Assembly (NCBI GenBank): GCA_049115955.1
Contig: JAGDZJ010000020.1
Location: 1 to 64,000, forward strand
DNA: 64,000 nt
Source of the DNA: Salinispirillum sp049115955
Lineage (GTDB): Bacteria > Pseudomonadota > Gammaproteobacteria > Pseudomonadales > Natronospirillaceae
Direction: 5' to 3'
Under the pieces are notes generated by a model. The model was not told the DNA's origin. It saw nothing but the letters and a program-made list of their open reading frames with translations, and did no database searches. Position numbers and translations under genes: made by a program. Shown here one piece after another: positions 8,984-18,301 of this stretch (position 1 is its first letter; each line of letters opens with the position of its first letter).

Positions 8984-9550
8984 ATGGCAAAGGCGTCAGA
9001 ACTTAAAGTCGGTTTTGTGGTAGCGGTCAATGGGGGTCAATATCAAGTACGCAACATTGATATCAAAGCTCCTTCGGCGCGCGGTGCCTCTACACTGTAC
9101 AAAGTCACGTTCAATCACCTGATTACCGGACAAAAGTGGGACCACACCTACAAAGGCGACGACATGCTGCCTGACGTGGAAGCCATGAACAAGTCTGTGC
9201 AGTTTCTATACCGTGACGGCGATTTCTTCACCTTTATGGACATTGAAGACTACAGCCAGCATCAGATGTCGGAAGACGAGCTGGATGAAACCGCTGAGTG
9301 GCTGCACGACGGAATGGAAGGCTTGGTTGGCTTGTTCGTAGAAGAAAAGCTGGTCAACATTCAACTGCCACAGTCGGTCGAGAAAGAGATCATCGAAACC
9401 ACACCGGCCATGAAGGGTGCCAGTGCGACCGCCCGCACCAAGCCAGCGAAGCTGGCCGGAGGGGTGGTGATTCAGGTGCCGGAGTATGTGGCGCAAGGGG
9501 ACGTGGTAAAGGTAAATACGGGGACCCGAAAATTTATGGGTCGCGCTTAA
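8984..9550 (+). CDS. efpL: Elongation factor P-like protein EfpL (YeiP)
   Basis: A 188-residue three-domain EF-P paralogue that binds the ribosome and relieves stalling at proline-rich and other difficult sequences. The loop that carries a modified lysine in EF-P reads APSARGAST here, with Arg33 at the tip, the signature of the EfpL/YeiP branch, which needs no modification enzyme. The end (EYVAQGDVVKVNTGTRKFMGRA) matches YeiP. It is a single gene, divergent from rimO, with TATATT at 8945-8950 as a possible -10. A structured repeat starts two bases after its stop codon (9553). Confidence 0.93.
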   Translation: MAKASELKVGFVVAVNGGQYQVRNIDIKAPSARGASTLYKVTFNHLITGQKWDHTYKGDDMLPDVEAMNKSVQFLYRDGDFFTFMDIEDYSQHQMSEDELDETAEWLHDGMEGLVGLFVEEKLVNIQLPQSVEKEIIETTPAMKGASATARTKPAKLAGGVVIQVPEYVAQGDVVKVNTGTRKFMGRA

Positions 9551-9552
9551 AG

Positions 9553-9668
9553 CTACTGCGCTCGCGCTGGCGGCGTTAAAATTCGCCTCAAAATGCTTAT
9601 TTACTCTTAGTAAACTGCGCGTTTTCGTTGAATTTTGCCTTGCCAGCGCTTCGCTCGTAACGCTTTAC
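9553..9668 (+). repeat. Structured 3' element, copy 1 (after efpL)
   Basis: This ~116-bp stretch aligns without gaps to the complement of 23933-24047; I count about 70 of the first 110 positions identical. It folds as nested stems: GCGCTGG (9564-9570) with CCAGCGC (9643-9649), AAAATTC (9578-9584) with GAATTTT (9630-9636), and TTTAC (9600-9604) with GTAAA (9610-9614). In the other copy the outer and middle arms differ in sequence but still pair. It sits between the ends of two converging genes and in the sense orientation of efpL. Confidence 0.8.
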
Positions 9669-9687
9669 CATTCACTCACATTTACAA

Positions 9688-11196
9688 CTAGTCGCCGGCA
9701 AGCTCGTCTTTTAAGAAATGCCCATGCCGCAGGAAGGATATCACCTCTTCCTGCACACGGCGGTTATTCATGATGAAGGTGTGCCCGGCTGCGACGACTT
9801 TATGGTCTTTCATACTCAATAAACGCGTGGACTCGACGCTGACTTTCCCGTCGTTCGCGGTTTCCGCAAACAACCCTTCAAACCATGGATCAGAGCTTCG
9901 GTCGCCCGCTAAAATACCCACAGGCATCGTGATAGGAGGTAACCGGTTCGGCAAACTCTCCGGCGAGGTACTTAGTTGCGCGGCCGCCGGCCCCATAATT
10001 TGCTCAAAAATTCCAGGCCACTGTTCCAGGGTATCGACGATCTCGCTGCCCTGATTCGGTGGGGCCAACATAACCACACGACCATCCAACTCATGACTGC
10101 TGTAGGCCAAATAGTAACGCGTCAGAATACCGCCTAGGCTATGAGTGACGAAGTGTACCTGCGACTTGTTTTCCATGCGCGCCTTTTGCACTGCGCTGGC
10201 GACATAGGACGACAACATCTGCACCGTTTCGTTACGTGACGGGTAATTCTGATTACACACGCTGTATCCGTCTTCTAGCAAGGCATCGGCCATAGCGTTC
10301 AACGAACGTGAGGTTCGACCTAAACCATGCAACAAAATCACCAGTTCATCGCCCGAACCTCGAATTTCGCATACGTCGTCCATTTCAGGCACCCAGAGAG
10401 CGGGGTCAATGCGCACGCCGTTCCAATCCATCCGCCAGTCCAAATGCGGCCCAGTCGAGCGCCCTGTAGAGCCAACCAGCCCAATGATGTCGCCTTGCCG
10501 CACCCATTGGCCTTCTTGCACTTTCAAGTCGGACAGGTGTAAGAACGAGGAGGTCAGGTTTTGACCGTGGTCCAGTAATACGGTTCTGCCCGACAGAAAC
10601 AGATCATCCGACAGCGTGACCCGCCCATCGGCAGGCGCCAACACCGGCGTACCGGTTGGGCGTGCGATATCAATACCCCAATGCGGGGTTGACGGTTCAC
10701 CGTTGTACCAGCGCTGGCTGCCATAAACCCCCGTTATGCGACCGTACAGAGGCCACGCAAATGGCATGGTGACGCCGGTATTGTCGGGAGTAACGGACTG
10801 CCGTGCCTTAGCGAGTGCCGCCGAGTCACGTTGCATACGCTCCCACTCTTCGGGTGAAGGATCGAGCGTTCTGGGTGGCACTCCATCAACTCGCTGTTCT
10901 ACATAGGTTCGCGCCGCGACCGGGAGACTCCAGACCGTTGGCTCTTCCAGAGGCAGTTGCCGAACCAGACTGATGTCACCGGATTCATTGCGACCAAAAG
11001 CCACCAAGGTTTTTGGTACGGTCACTTCAATAGGAATACCGTTGAGCGACAATGCCGACCCTTCTGGCGTTTCAACCCATAGATACCCACCAGACCTCAA
11101 CTGCCCATACCACTCTGGCTCCTCAGCCAGCGCCAATGACGCCAACAAGGTAGCCGAAAGGAAAAATAAGACGGGTATGCGTTGTACAAACTTCAT
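9688..11196 (-). CDS. Secreted M23-type metallopeptidase fused to an alpha/beta hydrolase
   Basis: A 502-residue exported protein. Residues 1-24 form a Sec signal peptide (cut near ALA|EE). About 30-130 is a beta-rich N-terminal domain, 145-270 an M23/LytM peptidase domain with His172, Asp176 and His220, and 280-495 an alpha/beta hydrolase with HG (290-291), Ser353 in THSLGG and a candidate catalytic His472. In the usual M23 HxH motif the second His is Asp here (HLD, 251-253), a variant I believe occurs in some family members; whether zinc binding and activity remain is open. Likely roles are peptidoglycan cutting plus ester or lipid hydrolysis in the periplasm. Divergent from ackA. Confidence 0.85.
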   Translation of the reverse strand: MKFVQRIPVLFFLSATLLASLALAEEPEWYGQLRSGGYLWVETPEGSALSLNGIPIEVTVPKTLVAFGRNESGDISLVRQLPLEEPTVWSLPVAARTYVEQRVDGVPPRTLDPSPEEWERMQRDSAALAKARQSVTPDNTGVTMPFAWPLYGRITGVYGSQRWYNGEPSTPHWGIDIARPTGTPVLAPADGRVTLSDDLFLSGRTVLLDHGQNLTSSFLHLSDLKVQEGQWVRQGDIIGLVGSTGRSTGPHLDWRMDWNGVRIDPALWVPEMDDVCEIRGSGDELVILLHGLGRTSRSLNAMADALLEDGYSVCNQNYPSRNETVQMLSSYVASAVQKARMENKSQVHFVTHSLGGILTRYYLAYSSHELDGRVVMLAPPNQGSEIVDTLEQWPGIFEQIMGPAAAQLSTSPESLPNRLPPITMPVGILAGDRSSDPWFEGLFAETANDGKVSVESTRLLSMKDHKVVAAGHTFIMNNRRVQEEVISFLRHGHFLKDELAGD

Positions 11197-11297
11197 TGTA
11201 TTTCGTCACCGGATAGTTCATCTGTTAGGTGTTACACTATTTATTCAGTATAACTTCATTTGGTTACGTGCCATCAAAACCATAGGATCAGGTTCTT

Positions 11298-12503
11298 ATG
11301 ACAGCTTCATTAATACTGGTGATCAACTGTGGCAGCTCCTCTCTCAAGTGTTCCCTGTTTGATCACGAACAGGATCACGAAATTTTGTCAGCCCTTGGCG
11401 AGCGCATTGGCAGCGCCGACGCGACACTGGCGTGGACCCATGACGGCAAAAAACACACCATAGAACTTGGACAGGCCAACCATCAACAAGCACTGAGTCG
11501 CGTGATTGAGGCCATGCAGTCCGTTGGTATTATGCCGCAACATTTAATTGCTGCAGGCCACCGTGTGGTGCACGGTGGAGAAGCGTTCAGTGCCTCTGTC
11601 GCCATCACGCCGGAGGTACTGTCGACCATCGACCAGTTGGCGAGTTTGGCCCCGCTGCATAATCCAGCGAACGCGCAAGGCATCCGAGCCTTGCAAGCCT
11701 TATTTCCAGACTTACCGCAGGTCGCCGTTTTCGACACCGCCTTTCACCAGTCGCTGCCACCCGCTGCCTACACCTATGCGCTGCCGTATCGCTTCTATTC
11801 TGAGCTGGGCGTGCGCCGCTATGGCTTTCACGGGACATCGCATCGGTACGTCAGCGCAGAGGCCGTGAAACGGCTTGATCTGGACCCGGACGATCACCGT
11901 GTTATAACAGCACACTTGGGTAATGGATGCTCGGCCTGTGCCGTAAAAAACGGGCAAAGTCTAGACACCACGATGGGTTTGACGCCGCTGGAAGGTTTGG
12001 TGATGGGCACGCGCTGCGGTGATATAGACCCCAGTCTACACGAATTTTTGTCCCGCCGGTTGGACATCTCGTTGCAAGACGTCACGGCAATATTAAACAA
12101 AGAGAGTGGATTGCTGGGCATCAGTGGACTTTCGAACGATATGCGCACGCTGGTGCAAGCGGCCGACGACGGGCATGAGCAAGCCAATCTGGCTTTGGAA
12201 GTCTTTTGCTATCGTTTGGCGAAATCCGTGGCCTCTTTAGCGGTTGCGACTGGCGGTCTTGATGCCTTGGTGTTTACCGGAGGGATTGGTGAAAACGCCG
12301 CTGGAGTCCGCGAGCGTGTGGTAACGCAGTTGCACTGGCTAGGGCTCAACCTTGATGTTACGGCGAACTTGTCGCATGGCCGCGACCAAATGGGCCTGAT
12401 CAGCACCACGCATGAACCGGCTGTGATGGTCATTCCTACCCGGGAAGAATGGATGATCGCGCAAGACACGCTCAGCCTGACCCAGGCCAAGTGGGACCAG
12501 TAA
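11298..12503 (+). CDS. ackA: Acetate kinase AckA
   Basis: A 401-residue cytoplasmic kinase interconverting acetate + ATP and acetyl phosphate. Family marks are the N-terminal NCGSSSLKCSLF, GHRVVHGG, HLGNGCSACAVKNGQSLDTTMG and GLMGISGLSNDMR-like stretches, and VFTGGIGENA near the end. The length is typical. It lies 31 nt before pta and the two surely form an operon. The start ATG at 11298 precedes the conserved N-terminal strand. Confidence 0.96.
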   Translation: MTASLILVINCGSSSLKCSLFDHEQDHEILSALGERIGSADATLAWTHDGKKHTIELGQANHQQALSRVIEAMQSVGIMPQHLIAAGHRVVHGGEAFSASVAITPEVLSTIDQLASLAPLHNPANAQGIRALQALFPDLPQVAVFDTAFHQSLPPAAYTYALPYRFYSELGVRRYGFHGTSHRYVSAEAVKRLDLDPDDHRVITAHLGNGCSACAVKNGQSLDTTMGLTPLEGLVMGTRCGDIDPSLHEFLSRRLDISLQDVTAILNKESGLLGISGLSNDMRTLVQAADDGHEQANLALEVFCYRLAKSVASLAVATGGLDALVFTGGIGENAAGVRERVVTQLHWLGLNLDVTANLSHGRDQMGLISTTHEPAVMVIPTREEWMIAQDTLSLTQAKWDQ

Positions 12504-12534
12504 TAACTGAATTTGAGTACAGGAACGACCGACC

Positions 12535-14664
12535 ATGCAAAACTCTTTTTTTCTCGCACCCACGGGCGCTGGTGCGGGCCTGACTTCGGTCAGCCTAGGC
12601 TTGATTCGCGCCATGGACCGTCTGGGCGTGCGCGTCGCCTTTTGCAAACCCATTGCGCAAATTCATGGCGGCGATGGCATTGAGCGCTCTACCCACCTGA
12701 TTCAACAAACCACCGGGTTGCAAGCGGCGACGCCCCTGAGTCTATCTTACGCGCAACAGCAACTGGCGATGGGTAATCGCGACAAGCTAATGGAAGAAGT
12801 CATTCAAATCTATCAACTGTCGGCGCAGGACGCTGACCTAGTGATCGTTGAAGGGCTGGTGCCGCTGCCCAATGAAAATTACCTAACACGCCTGAACATT
12901 GAAATTGCCAAAGCTCTGGACTCATGGGTTATTTTAGTCGCGGCCAAAAACGAACTCCGCTCCACTGAACTGAATCAACGCATCAGCATGTCGGCCAGTG
13001 TATTCGGCGGCACTCAACACCCCAAAGTACTGGGCTGCATCCTAAACAAAGTAGGGGCTCCACCGTCTGCTTTGCAACATGTCCGCGCGCTTGACGGAGA
13101 TGATGACGACACCGGCCGAGAGCTGTCCAATGACGAGATTCGGAGAAAGCTGCCCGTTTTCACCGACAGTTTTCAACTGCTCGGCGCTGTACGCTGGAAC
13201 CCGGCGTTGGTGGCACCCCGCACCAGCGATGTCGCCGACTACTTAAAAGCCGACTACATGAATCAGGGCTTTGCCAGTGAACGCCGCGTCAGCAGCATCA
13301 CACTGTGTGCTCGCACCATGCCCAACATGCTGCACACGCTCAAGCCCGGCACCTTGGTGGTGACACCGGGCGACCGTGAAGACATCTTTCTGGCTACCTG
13401 CATGGCGGCGCTGAATCATGTGCCTTTGGCGGGCATTCTGTTCACTGGCGGACTAAAGCCAGCCGATAATGTGGTTGAGCTGTGTCGAGCCGCCTTAAAT
13501 ACCGGCCTACCCGTCATGCTGACACAGTCGAACACCTACGGCACGGCACAGTGGCTCGACAGCATGAACAACGAAGTGCCACCGAACGACATTCCTCGGA
13601 TGGAGTTGGTGATGAACGCCGTGGCGGCCTCGTTGGACGCCGACCATCTAGCGCGCATGGCTCGTGTGGAACGTGAGAAGCGCATGTCACCACCGGCCTT
13701 CCGTCACTACTTAATGAAGCGCGCGCAAGAAGCGCGTAAGCGCATCGTGCTGCCAGAAGGCGATGAACCCCGCACCGTGCAAGCGGCAGCCTACTGCCAG
13801 CAGAAAGGCATCGCTCAGTGTGTGCTCTTAGGCAACCCCGACACCATTCACCGGGTGGCGGAAAGCCAAGGCGTACAACTACCAAAAGAAATCGAGATCA
13901 TTGACCCGGATCGTGTGCGGCATCGCTACATCGCCCCTATGGTTGAGCTGCGCCAGCACAAAGGGCTGACCGAGCCCATGGCGGAAGCGCAGTTGGAAGA
14001 CTCCGTGGTGATGGCCACCATGATGTTGGCACTCGGTGAGGTAGACGGTTTGGTCTCGGGTGCGGTGCACACCACAGCCAACACCATTCGACCTGCGCTG
14101 CAGTTGATAAAAACCAAACCCGATGCGGCACTGGTGTCTTCGGTCTTCTTTATGCTGCTGCCCGACCAAGTGCTGGTTTACGGTGACTGCGCCGTTAACC
14201 CAGACCCGAACGCCGAAGAACTTGCCGACATTGCTATCCAGTCCGGTGATTCAGCCCTTGCCTTCGGTATTGAACCCCGCATCGCCATGATCAGCTATTC
14301 CACGGGTAAAAGCGGCTCGGGGCAGGACGTCGAAAAAGTCCGCGAAGCCACGCGCATCGCCCAAGAGAAACGCCCTGACCTCTTGATCGATGGGCCCTTG
14401 CAGTACGACGCTGCCGCCATCGCCAGCGTCGCACAGAGCAAAGCCCCAGACAGCAAGGTGGCTGGACGCGCTACCGTGTTTGTGTTCCCTGACCTTAATA
14501 CGGGTAACACCACTTACAAAGCGGTGCAGCGCAGTGCCAATCTGATTTCCATCGGTCCGATGCTACAAGGTTTGCGCAAGCCGGTGAATGATCTGTCGCG
14601 CGGCGCCCTAGTGGATGACATCATCTACACCATCGCGCTGACGGCCATCCAGGCGGCCGAGTAG
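12535..14664 (+). CDS. pta: Phosphate acetyltransferase Pta (long form)
   Basis: A 709-residue enzyme converting acetyl-CoA + phosphate to acetyl phosphate, paired with ackA. It has the long gammaproteobacterial architecture: an N-terminal P-loop-like domain (APTGAGAGLTSVSLGLIRAM), a middle DRTGG region, and the C-terminal catalytic PTA_PTB domain from about residue 385 (RIVLPEGDEPRTVQAA, GLVSGAVHTTANTIRPAL). It ends at 14664; a perfect 15-bp inverted repeat follows 33 bases later. Confidence 0.96.
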   Translation: MQNSFFLAPTGAGAGLTSVSLGLIRAMDRLGVRVAFCKPIAQIHGGDGIERSTHLIQQTTGLQAATPLSLSYAQQQLAMGNRDKLMEEVIQIYQLSAQDADLVIVEGLVPLPNENYLTRLNIEIAKALDSWVILVAAKNELRSTELNQRISMSASVFGGTQHPKVLGCILNKVGAPPSALQHVRALDGDDDDTGRELSNDEIRRKLPVFTDSFQLLGAVRWNPALVAPRTSDVADYLKADYMNQGFASERRVSSITLCARTMPNMLHTLKPGTLVVTPGDREDIFLATCMAALNHVPLAGILFTGGLKPADNVVELCRAALNTGLPVMLTQSNTYGTAQWLDSMNNEVPPNDIPRMELVMNAVAASLDADHLARMARVEREKRMSPPAFRHYLMKRAQEARKRIVLPEGDEPRTVQAAAYCQQKGIAQCVLLGNPDTIHRVAESQGVQLPKEIEIIDPDRVRHRYIAPMVELRQHKGLTEPMAEAQLEDSVVMATMMLALGEVDGLVSGAVHTTANTIRPALQLIKTKPDAALVSSVFFMLLPDQVLVYGDCAVNPDPNAEELADIAIQSGDSALAFGIEPRIAMISYSTGKSGSGQDVEKVREATRIAQEKRPDLLIDGPLQYDAAAIASVAQSKAPDSKVAGRATVFVFPDLNTGNTTYKAVQRSANLISIGPMLQGLRKPVNDLSRGALVDDIIYTIALTAIQAAE

Positions 14665-14696
14665 CCACGTCGGGAAGCTCTGAGTAATGACGTTTT

Positions 14697-14736
14697 GGGT
14701 AAACAATGAACAGCAGAGTGCGTTCATTGTTTACCC
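14697..14736. terminator. Perfect 15-bp inverted repeat after pta
   Basis: GGGTAAACAATGAAC (14697-14711) and its exact complement (14722-14736) enclose a 10-nt loop. The position suggests an ackA-pta terminator, but no U-run follows and the stem is AT-rich, so a protein-binding operator for the downstream GGDEF-EAL gene is an alternative. Confidence 0.55.
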
Positions 14737-14856
14737 GGCGTCTTATTAAGTTGCGCTAATGGGTGGCTTCTACCATTATTAGATAAACACCGCTCGCTTG
14801 AGGGGGTTCGCATAAACCATGTGGGTTCACCCAACTAGGATCAGGTACTGCAGTCG

Positions 14857-17484
14857 ATGTCTGACGTGAACGATATGATATCAAGTGTTATCAGCCTGAT
14901 TGCGGCCGCCACGGTTTTTGCACTCGTGATTTGTGCGTGGCGCTACACTAAGCAGGAATACATAAAGCCTGTTGCCGTCGGGTTGCTGCTACTGGGTTTA
15001 CTGGCAAATTCATACAGCCTTCATTTGCTGCGTTCAGGACAAGACGCGCTGCGCGAGCGCGAGGTTCAGTTGCGCCTCAGTGAAGTCGCCCAACGTATTG
15101 ATTCCGTTGTGAGCAACCGCCAAATTGAAGCTCGCGCGCTGGTTACCTTCTTGGAAGATAACCCGGATGTAACCCAACAGGAGTATGAAAACTTTCTTCA
15201 GCGTTTGCTGCTCAATCCCGAACTCTATACCAACGTAGCGGCAGCACCCGACCTTACCATTCAGTTTATCTTTCCCGTCCAAGGGAATGAGCCCGCTTTA
15301 GGGCTTTACTACCCCAACGTGCCCTCTCAATGGCCCTACATCGAAACAATGCTCGAAACCGGTGAGCCGGTCTTGATCGGGCCAATCAATTTAGCTCAGG
15401 GTGGCCGAGGGTTCATTATTCATGATTTGGTGAAGATGTCTGCGGGCAATATCTGGGGCGTTATTGCTGCTGTGATCCCCTTAGAGCGGTTGCTGGGTTT
15501 TGCTGGCATAAGCCAGTTAGAAGAAGATTTTCGTGTGGCCATTACAGCAGAATTCAATAATGCACCAGGGGTGATGCAGCGCATTTGGGGCGAGCCCCAA
15601 GGCGATAGAGCGTGGGTAGAGCTGCATACAACCATTCCAAACGGCACCTGGACCATCCAGCTCACACCAAAAGAGAGTACCACACTCGCCTTTCCTCTTT
15701 TGCTCATCATCCACGGCATTACTCTCATTCTCGTTACACTGGCAATTTGGGTAACCGCCATTATGGCGCGTAACCGTAGGACCACTGAAAACGCCATGCA
15801 ACGCTTAGAAACCACGGCCTACATGCTGGACGAAGCGCAACGTATCGGCGGTATTGGTAGCTGGATACGCCGTGAGAAGGAAGACATTTACACCCTGTCA
15901 CCGCATTTGGCTCAACTTCTGGGCAGTCGCCAGCAAATCACCCTAACCGAGTGGATGCAATTCATCCCACGCGATCAGGTGCGACGGGTATCCGGTTTAA
16001 TGCACGACATTTTGACCGGGCGTCAGGGCGAGTTCAGCATTGAGCACCATGTCTTAACGCCTGACGGCAAGCAACTGACCGTGCAGCACAGCGCAGAACA
16101 CAAACAGGCCAGCGCAGGCAGCGTAGCGCAGGCTGTAGGCACCCTGTTCGACATCACCGCGAAGAAAGAAGCCGAACAGCGCCTTGAGCGCTTAGCCTAC
16201 TACGACACCTTAACGCATACACCCAACCGCTATTTCTTCAAGTCCGAAATGGAACAGTTGTTGGAAAAACATCAGCAGCATCGTCAAAAACTGGCTCTGC
16301 TGCACATCGACTTAGATCACTTCAAAGTCATTAATGACTCTTTAGGCCACCATATCGGGGACGAAGTGCTGCGTATTACCAGCGACAGAATCCGCGCTGC
16401 GTTGCATGAACATGATGTTTTGTCGCGCACCGGGGGTGATGAATTCATGGTAGCCATACCTGACGTAGCCGACAGTGATGAAGCCTGCCAGGTCGCAAAA
16501 CGTATTCTGCAAAAGTTCACAACACCGATGTCCGTACAAGACCACGAGATCTTCAGTGCGGTGTCCATCGGCATTGTTATCTATCCTGATCAAGCCGATA
16601 GCTATGAAGACATGTACCAACGCTCTGATTTAGCTCTATACCGCTCTAAGACGTCAGGCCGCAACCGCTATCACCTGTATTCCGATTACCTCAGTACGGA
16701 CTTCCAACGACGCACAAGCCTGGAACGAGCCATGCGTAGCGCCCTACAGAGAGGCGAGTTCTATCTGGTTTACCAGCCGAAAGTGTCCCTGAAAACCGAT
16801 GACATCGTCGGTCTTGAAGCCTTGCTGCGGTGGCAAAGCCCACAGTTTGGCAATGTCGGCCCTGATGAATTCATCCCCATCGCGGAAGAAACCGGCTTTA
16901 TCGTGCAGTTAGGCAATTGGGTCATGAGCGAAGCACTGCGCGAGTTTACTGCGGCCAGAGACGAGCTTCCGGCGAACATTACCTTATCGGTCAATCTGTC
17001 ACCACGGCAAATTCAGTACGCTGAGCTGGAACACGACATTCGCCATGCCATGGAGCTGCACGGTGTTGAAGGTCGAGAACTGGAACTGGAGATTACAGAA
17101 ACCTTTATTATTCGTGATCGCCTGCAATGCGAAGCCTTTATGCGCTCGCTGTCTCGTATCGGCGTGGGCTTTGCACTGGATGATTTCGGCACCGGCTACT
17201 CCAACTTGGCCAGCTTGCGTAATCTGCCGCTGTCGGCATTGAAGATAGACAAGTCTTTCGTACAGGACACCGAATTCGACCAAGATGACCGAGTGATTGT
17301 GGAAACCATCATTCAATTAGGTCACAACTTGAATCTAGCCGTAGTCGCCGAGGGCGTGGAAACAGAAGGCCAGCGCGAGATATTGCGCTTGGCGGGTTGT
17401 GATGAACTGCAAGGCTATTTGTTCTCAGCTCCGGTGGCGATGTCCGAGTTGATTCGCTCCTTCAGTGTATCGAAACAGCGCTAA
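14857..17484 (+). CDS. CHASE-PAS-GGDEF-EAL c-di-GMP signalling protein
   Basis: An 875-residue inner-membrane protein. Two N-terminal hydrophobic stretches (about 8-27 and 38-58), a periplasmic CHASE-like sensor (about 75-270), a membrane helix (278-303), a PAS domain (about 322-440), GGDEF (440-605) and EAL (615-875) follow in order. The cyclase signature GGDEF (526-530) and the phosphodiesterase residues EALLRW (654-659) and DDFGTGYSNL are intact, so it could both make and degrade c-di-GMP. Ligand unknown. It is a single gene. Confidence 0.93.
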   Translation: MSDVNDMISSVISLIAAATVFALVICAWRYTKQEYIKPVAVGLLLLGLLANSYSLHLLRSGQDALREREVQLRLSEVAQRIDSVVSNRQIEARALVTFLEDNPDVTQQEYENFLQRLLLNPELYTNVAAAPDLTIQFIFPVQGNEPALGLYYPNVPSQWPYIETMLETGEPVLIGPINLAQGGRGFIIHDLVKMSAGNIWGVIAAVIPLERLLGFAGISQLEEDFRVAITAEFNNAPGVMQRIWGEPQGDRAWVELHTTIPNGTWTIQLTPKESTTLAFPLLLIIHGITLILVTLAIWVTAIMARNRRTTENAMQRLETTAYMLDEAQRIGGIGSWIRREKEDIYTLSPHLAQLLGSRQQITLTEWMQFIPRDQVRRVSGLMHDILTGRQGEFSIEHHVLTPDGKQLTVQHSAEHKQASAGSVAQAVGTLFDITAKKEAEQRLERLAYYDTLTHTPNRYFFKSEMEQLLEKHQQHRQKLALLHIDLDHFKVINDSLGHHIGDEVLRITSDRIRAALHEHDVLSRTGGDEFMVAIPDVADSDEACQVAKRILQKFTTPMSVQDHEIFSAVSIGIVIYPDQADSYEDMYQRSDLALYRSKTSGRNRYHLYSDYLSTDFQRRTSLERAMRSALQRGEFYLVYQPKVSLKTDDIVGLEALLRWQSPQFGNVGPDEFIPIAEETGFIVQLGNWVMSEALREFTAARDELPANITLSVNLSPRQIQYAELEHDIRHAMELHGVEGRELELEITETFIIRDRLQCEAFMRSLSRIGVGFALDDFGTGYSNLASLRNLPLSALKIDKSFVQDTEFDQDDRVIVETIIQLGHNLNLAVVAEGVETEGQREILRLAGCDELQGYLFSAPVAMSELIRSFSVSKQR

Positions 17485-17496
17485 CCGCAACTAGGG

Positions 17497-18300
17497 CTAC
17501 GTTTTAGAGCTTTGCAGTTTATTCAGCGCATAAACATCAAACCGGTTTGCTTTGCCTGACAGTTTATACGATGGAACTTGTTCATTGAGGTAAGCGGCCA
17601 AGCGCGGCCGTTTTACCACCACCCGACTGACGCCTGCCGACAAGGCCCATGCCAACAAGGCGGAGCCATCGTCATCGGTGCCCACCAGGGCATGAAAGCT
17701 TTGCATGTCAGCCTTCACTTTAGCTGCCTTGGTGCGTGCTGGGAACATCGGGTCGATGTAGACCACCTGCGCAGCAACGGCTTTTGTACGATAGACCTCA
17801 GGCGCCGAACCGAAGATTAAGGACATGCGATCCATTATTGCCCTGAGGTCTCCGTCGCCCGCCAACGTCGCGCGATACAAACCATCTTGCAGCAATGCAT
17901 ACACCACAGGGTGCCTTTCCAGCATGGTCACCGTGGCGCCCAATGCGGCCAGTATAAAGGCATCACGCCCTAGCCCTGCGGTAGTATCCAAAATGCGCAG
18001 ATCGCGCACCTGGTGCAGCCCACAGGCCTTGGCGACGTCTTGTTGCACCCCGCCACCGTATAATCGGCGATGTGCCAACGCGCCCGCCACGAAGTCAACT
18101 TTGAGCGGATTCACTTTGCCCATCTGCAAGGGTTGCAACGCAAGCCCTTCGGCCACGACCAATTGAAAATGATCGTCCGCATGCGGTTGGCTACGAATAG
18201 GAAGATCGGCAGGCAGTACTATGCCGTGTGAGTCTGCATAAGCCAGCGCAATAGGGTGCAGCGAAGCGGTACTGATAGGGCTTTCGGTATCGGCCGTCAT
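17497..18300 (-). CDS. rsmJ: 16S rRNA m2G1516 methyltransferase RsmJ
   Basis: A 267-residue SAM-dependent methyltransferase (YhiQ family) acting on 16S rRNA G1516. Motifs: KVNPLKVDFVAGALAHRR, the SAM-binding loop LDTTAGLGRDAFILAALG, and the catalytic VVYIDPMFPAR. I place the start at 18300, one base after the tsaB stop; an open frame continues further upstream but only through tsaB in another frame. Last gene of the adk-tsaB-rsmJ group. Confidence 0.93.
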   Translation of the reverse strand: MTADTESPISTASLHPIALAYADSHGIVLPADLPIRSQPHADDHFQLVVAEGLALQPLQMGKVNPLKVDFVAGALAHRRLYGGGVQQDVAKACGLHQVRDLRILDTTAGLGRDAFILAALGATVTMLERHPVVYALLQDGLYRATLAGDGDLRAIMDRMSLIFGSAPEVYRTKAVAAQVVYIDPMFPARTKAAKVKADMQSFHALVGTDDDGSALLAWALSAGVSRVVVKRPRLAAYLNEQVPSYKLSGKANRFDVYALNKLQSSKT

Positions 18301-18301
18301 G

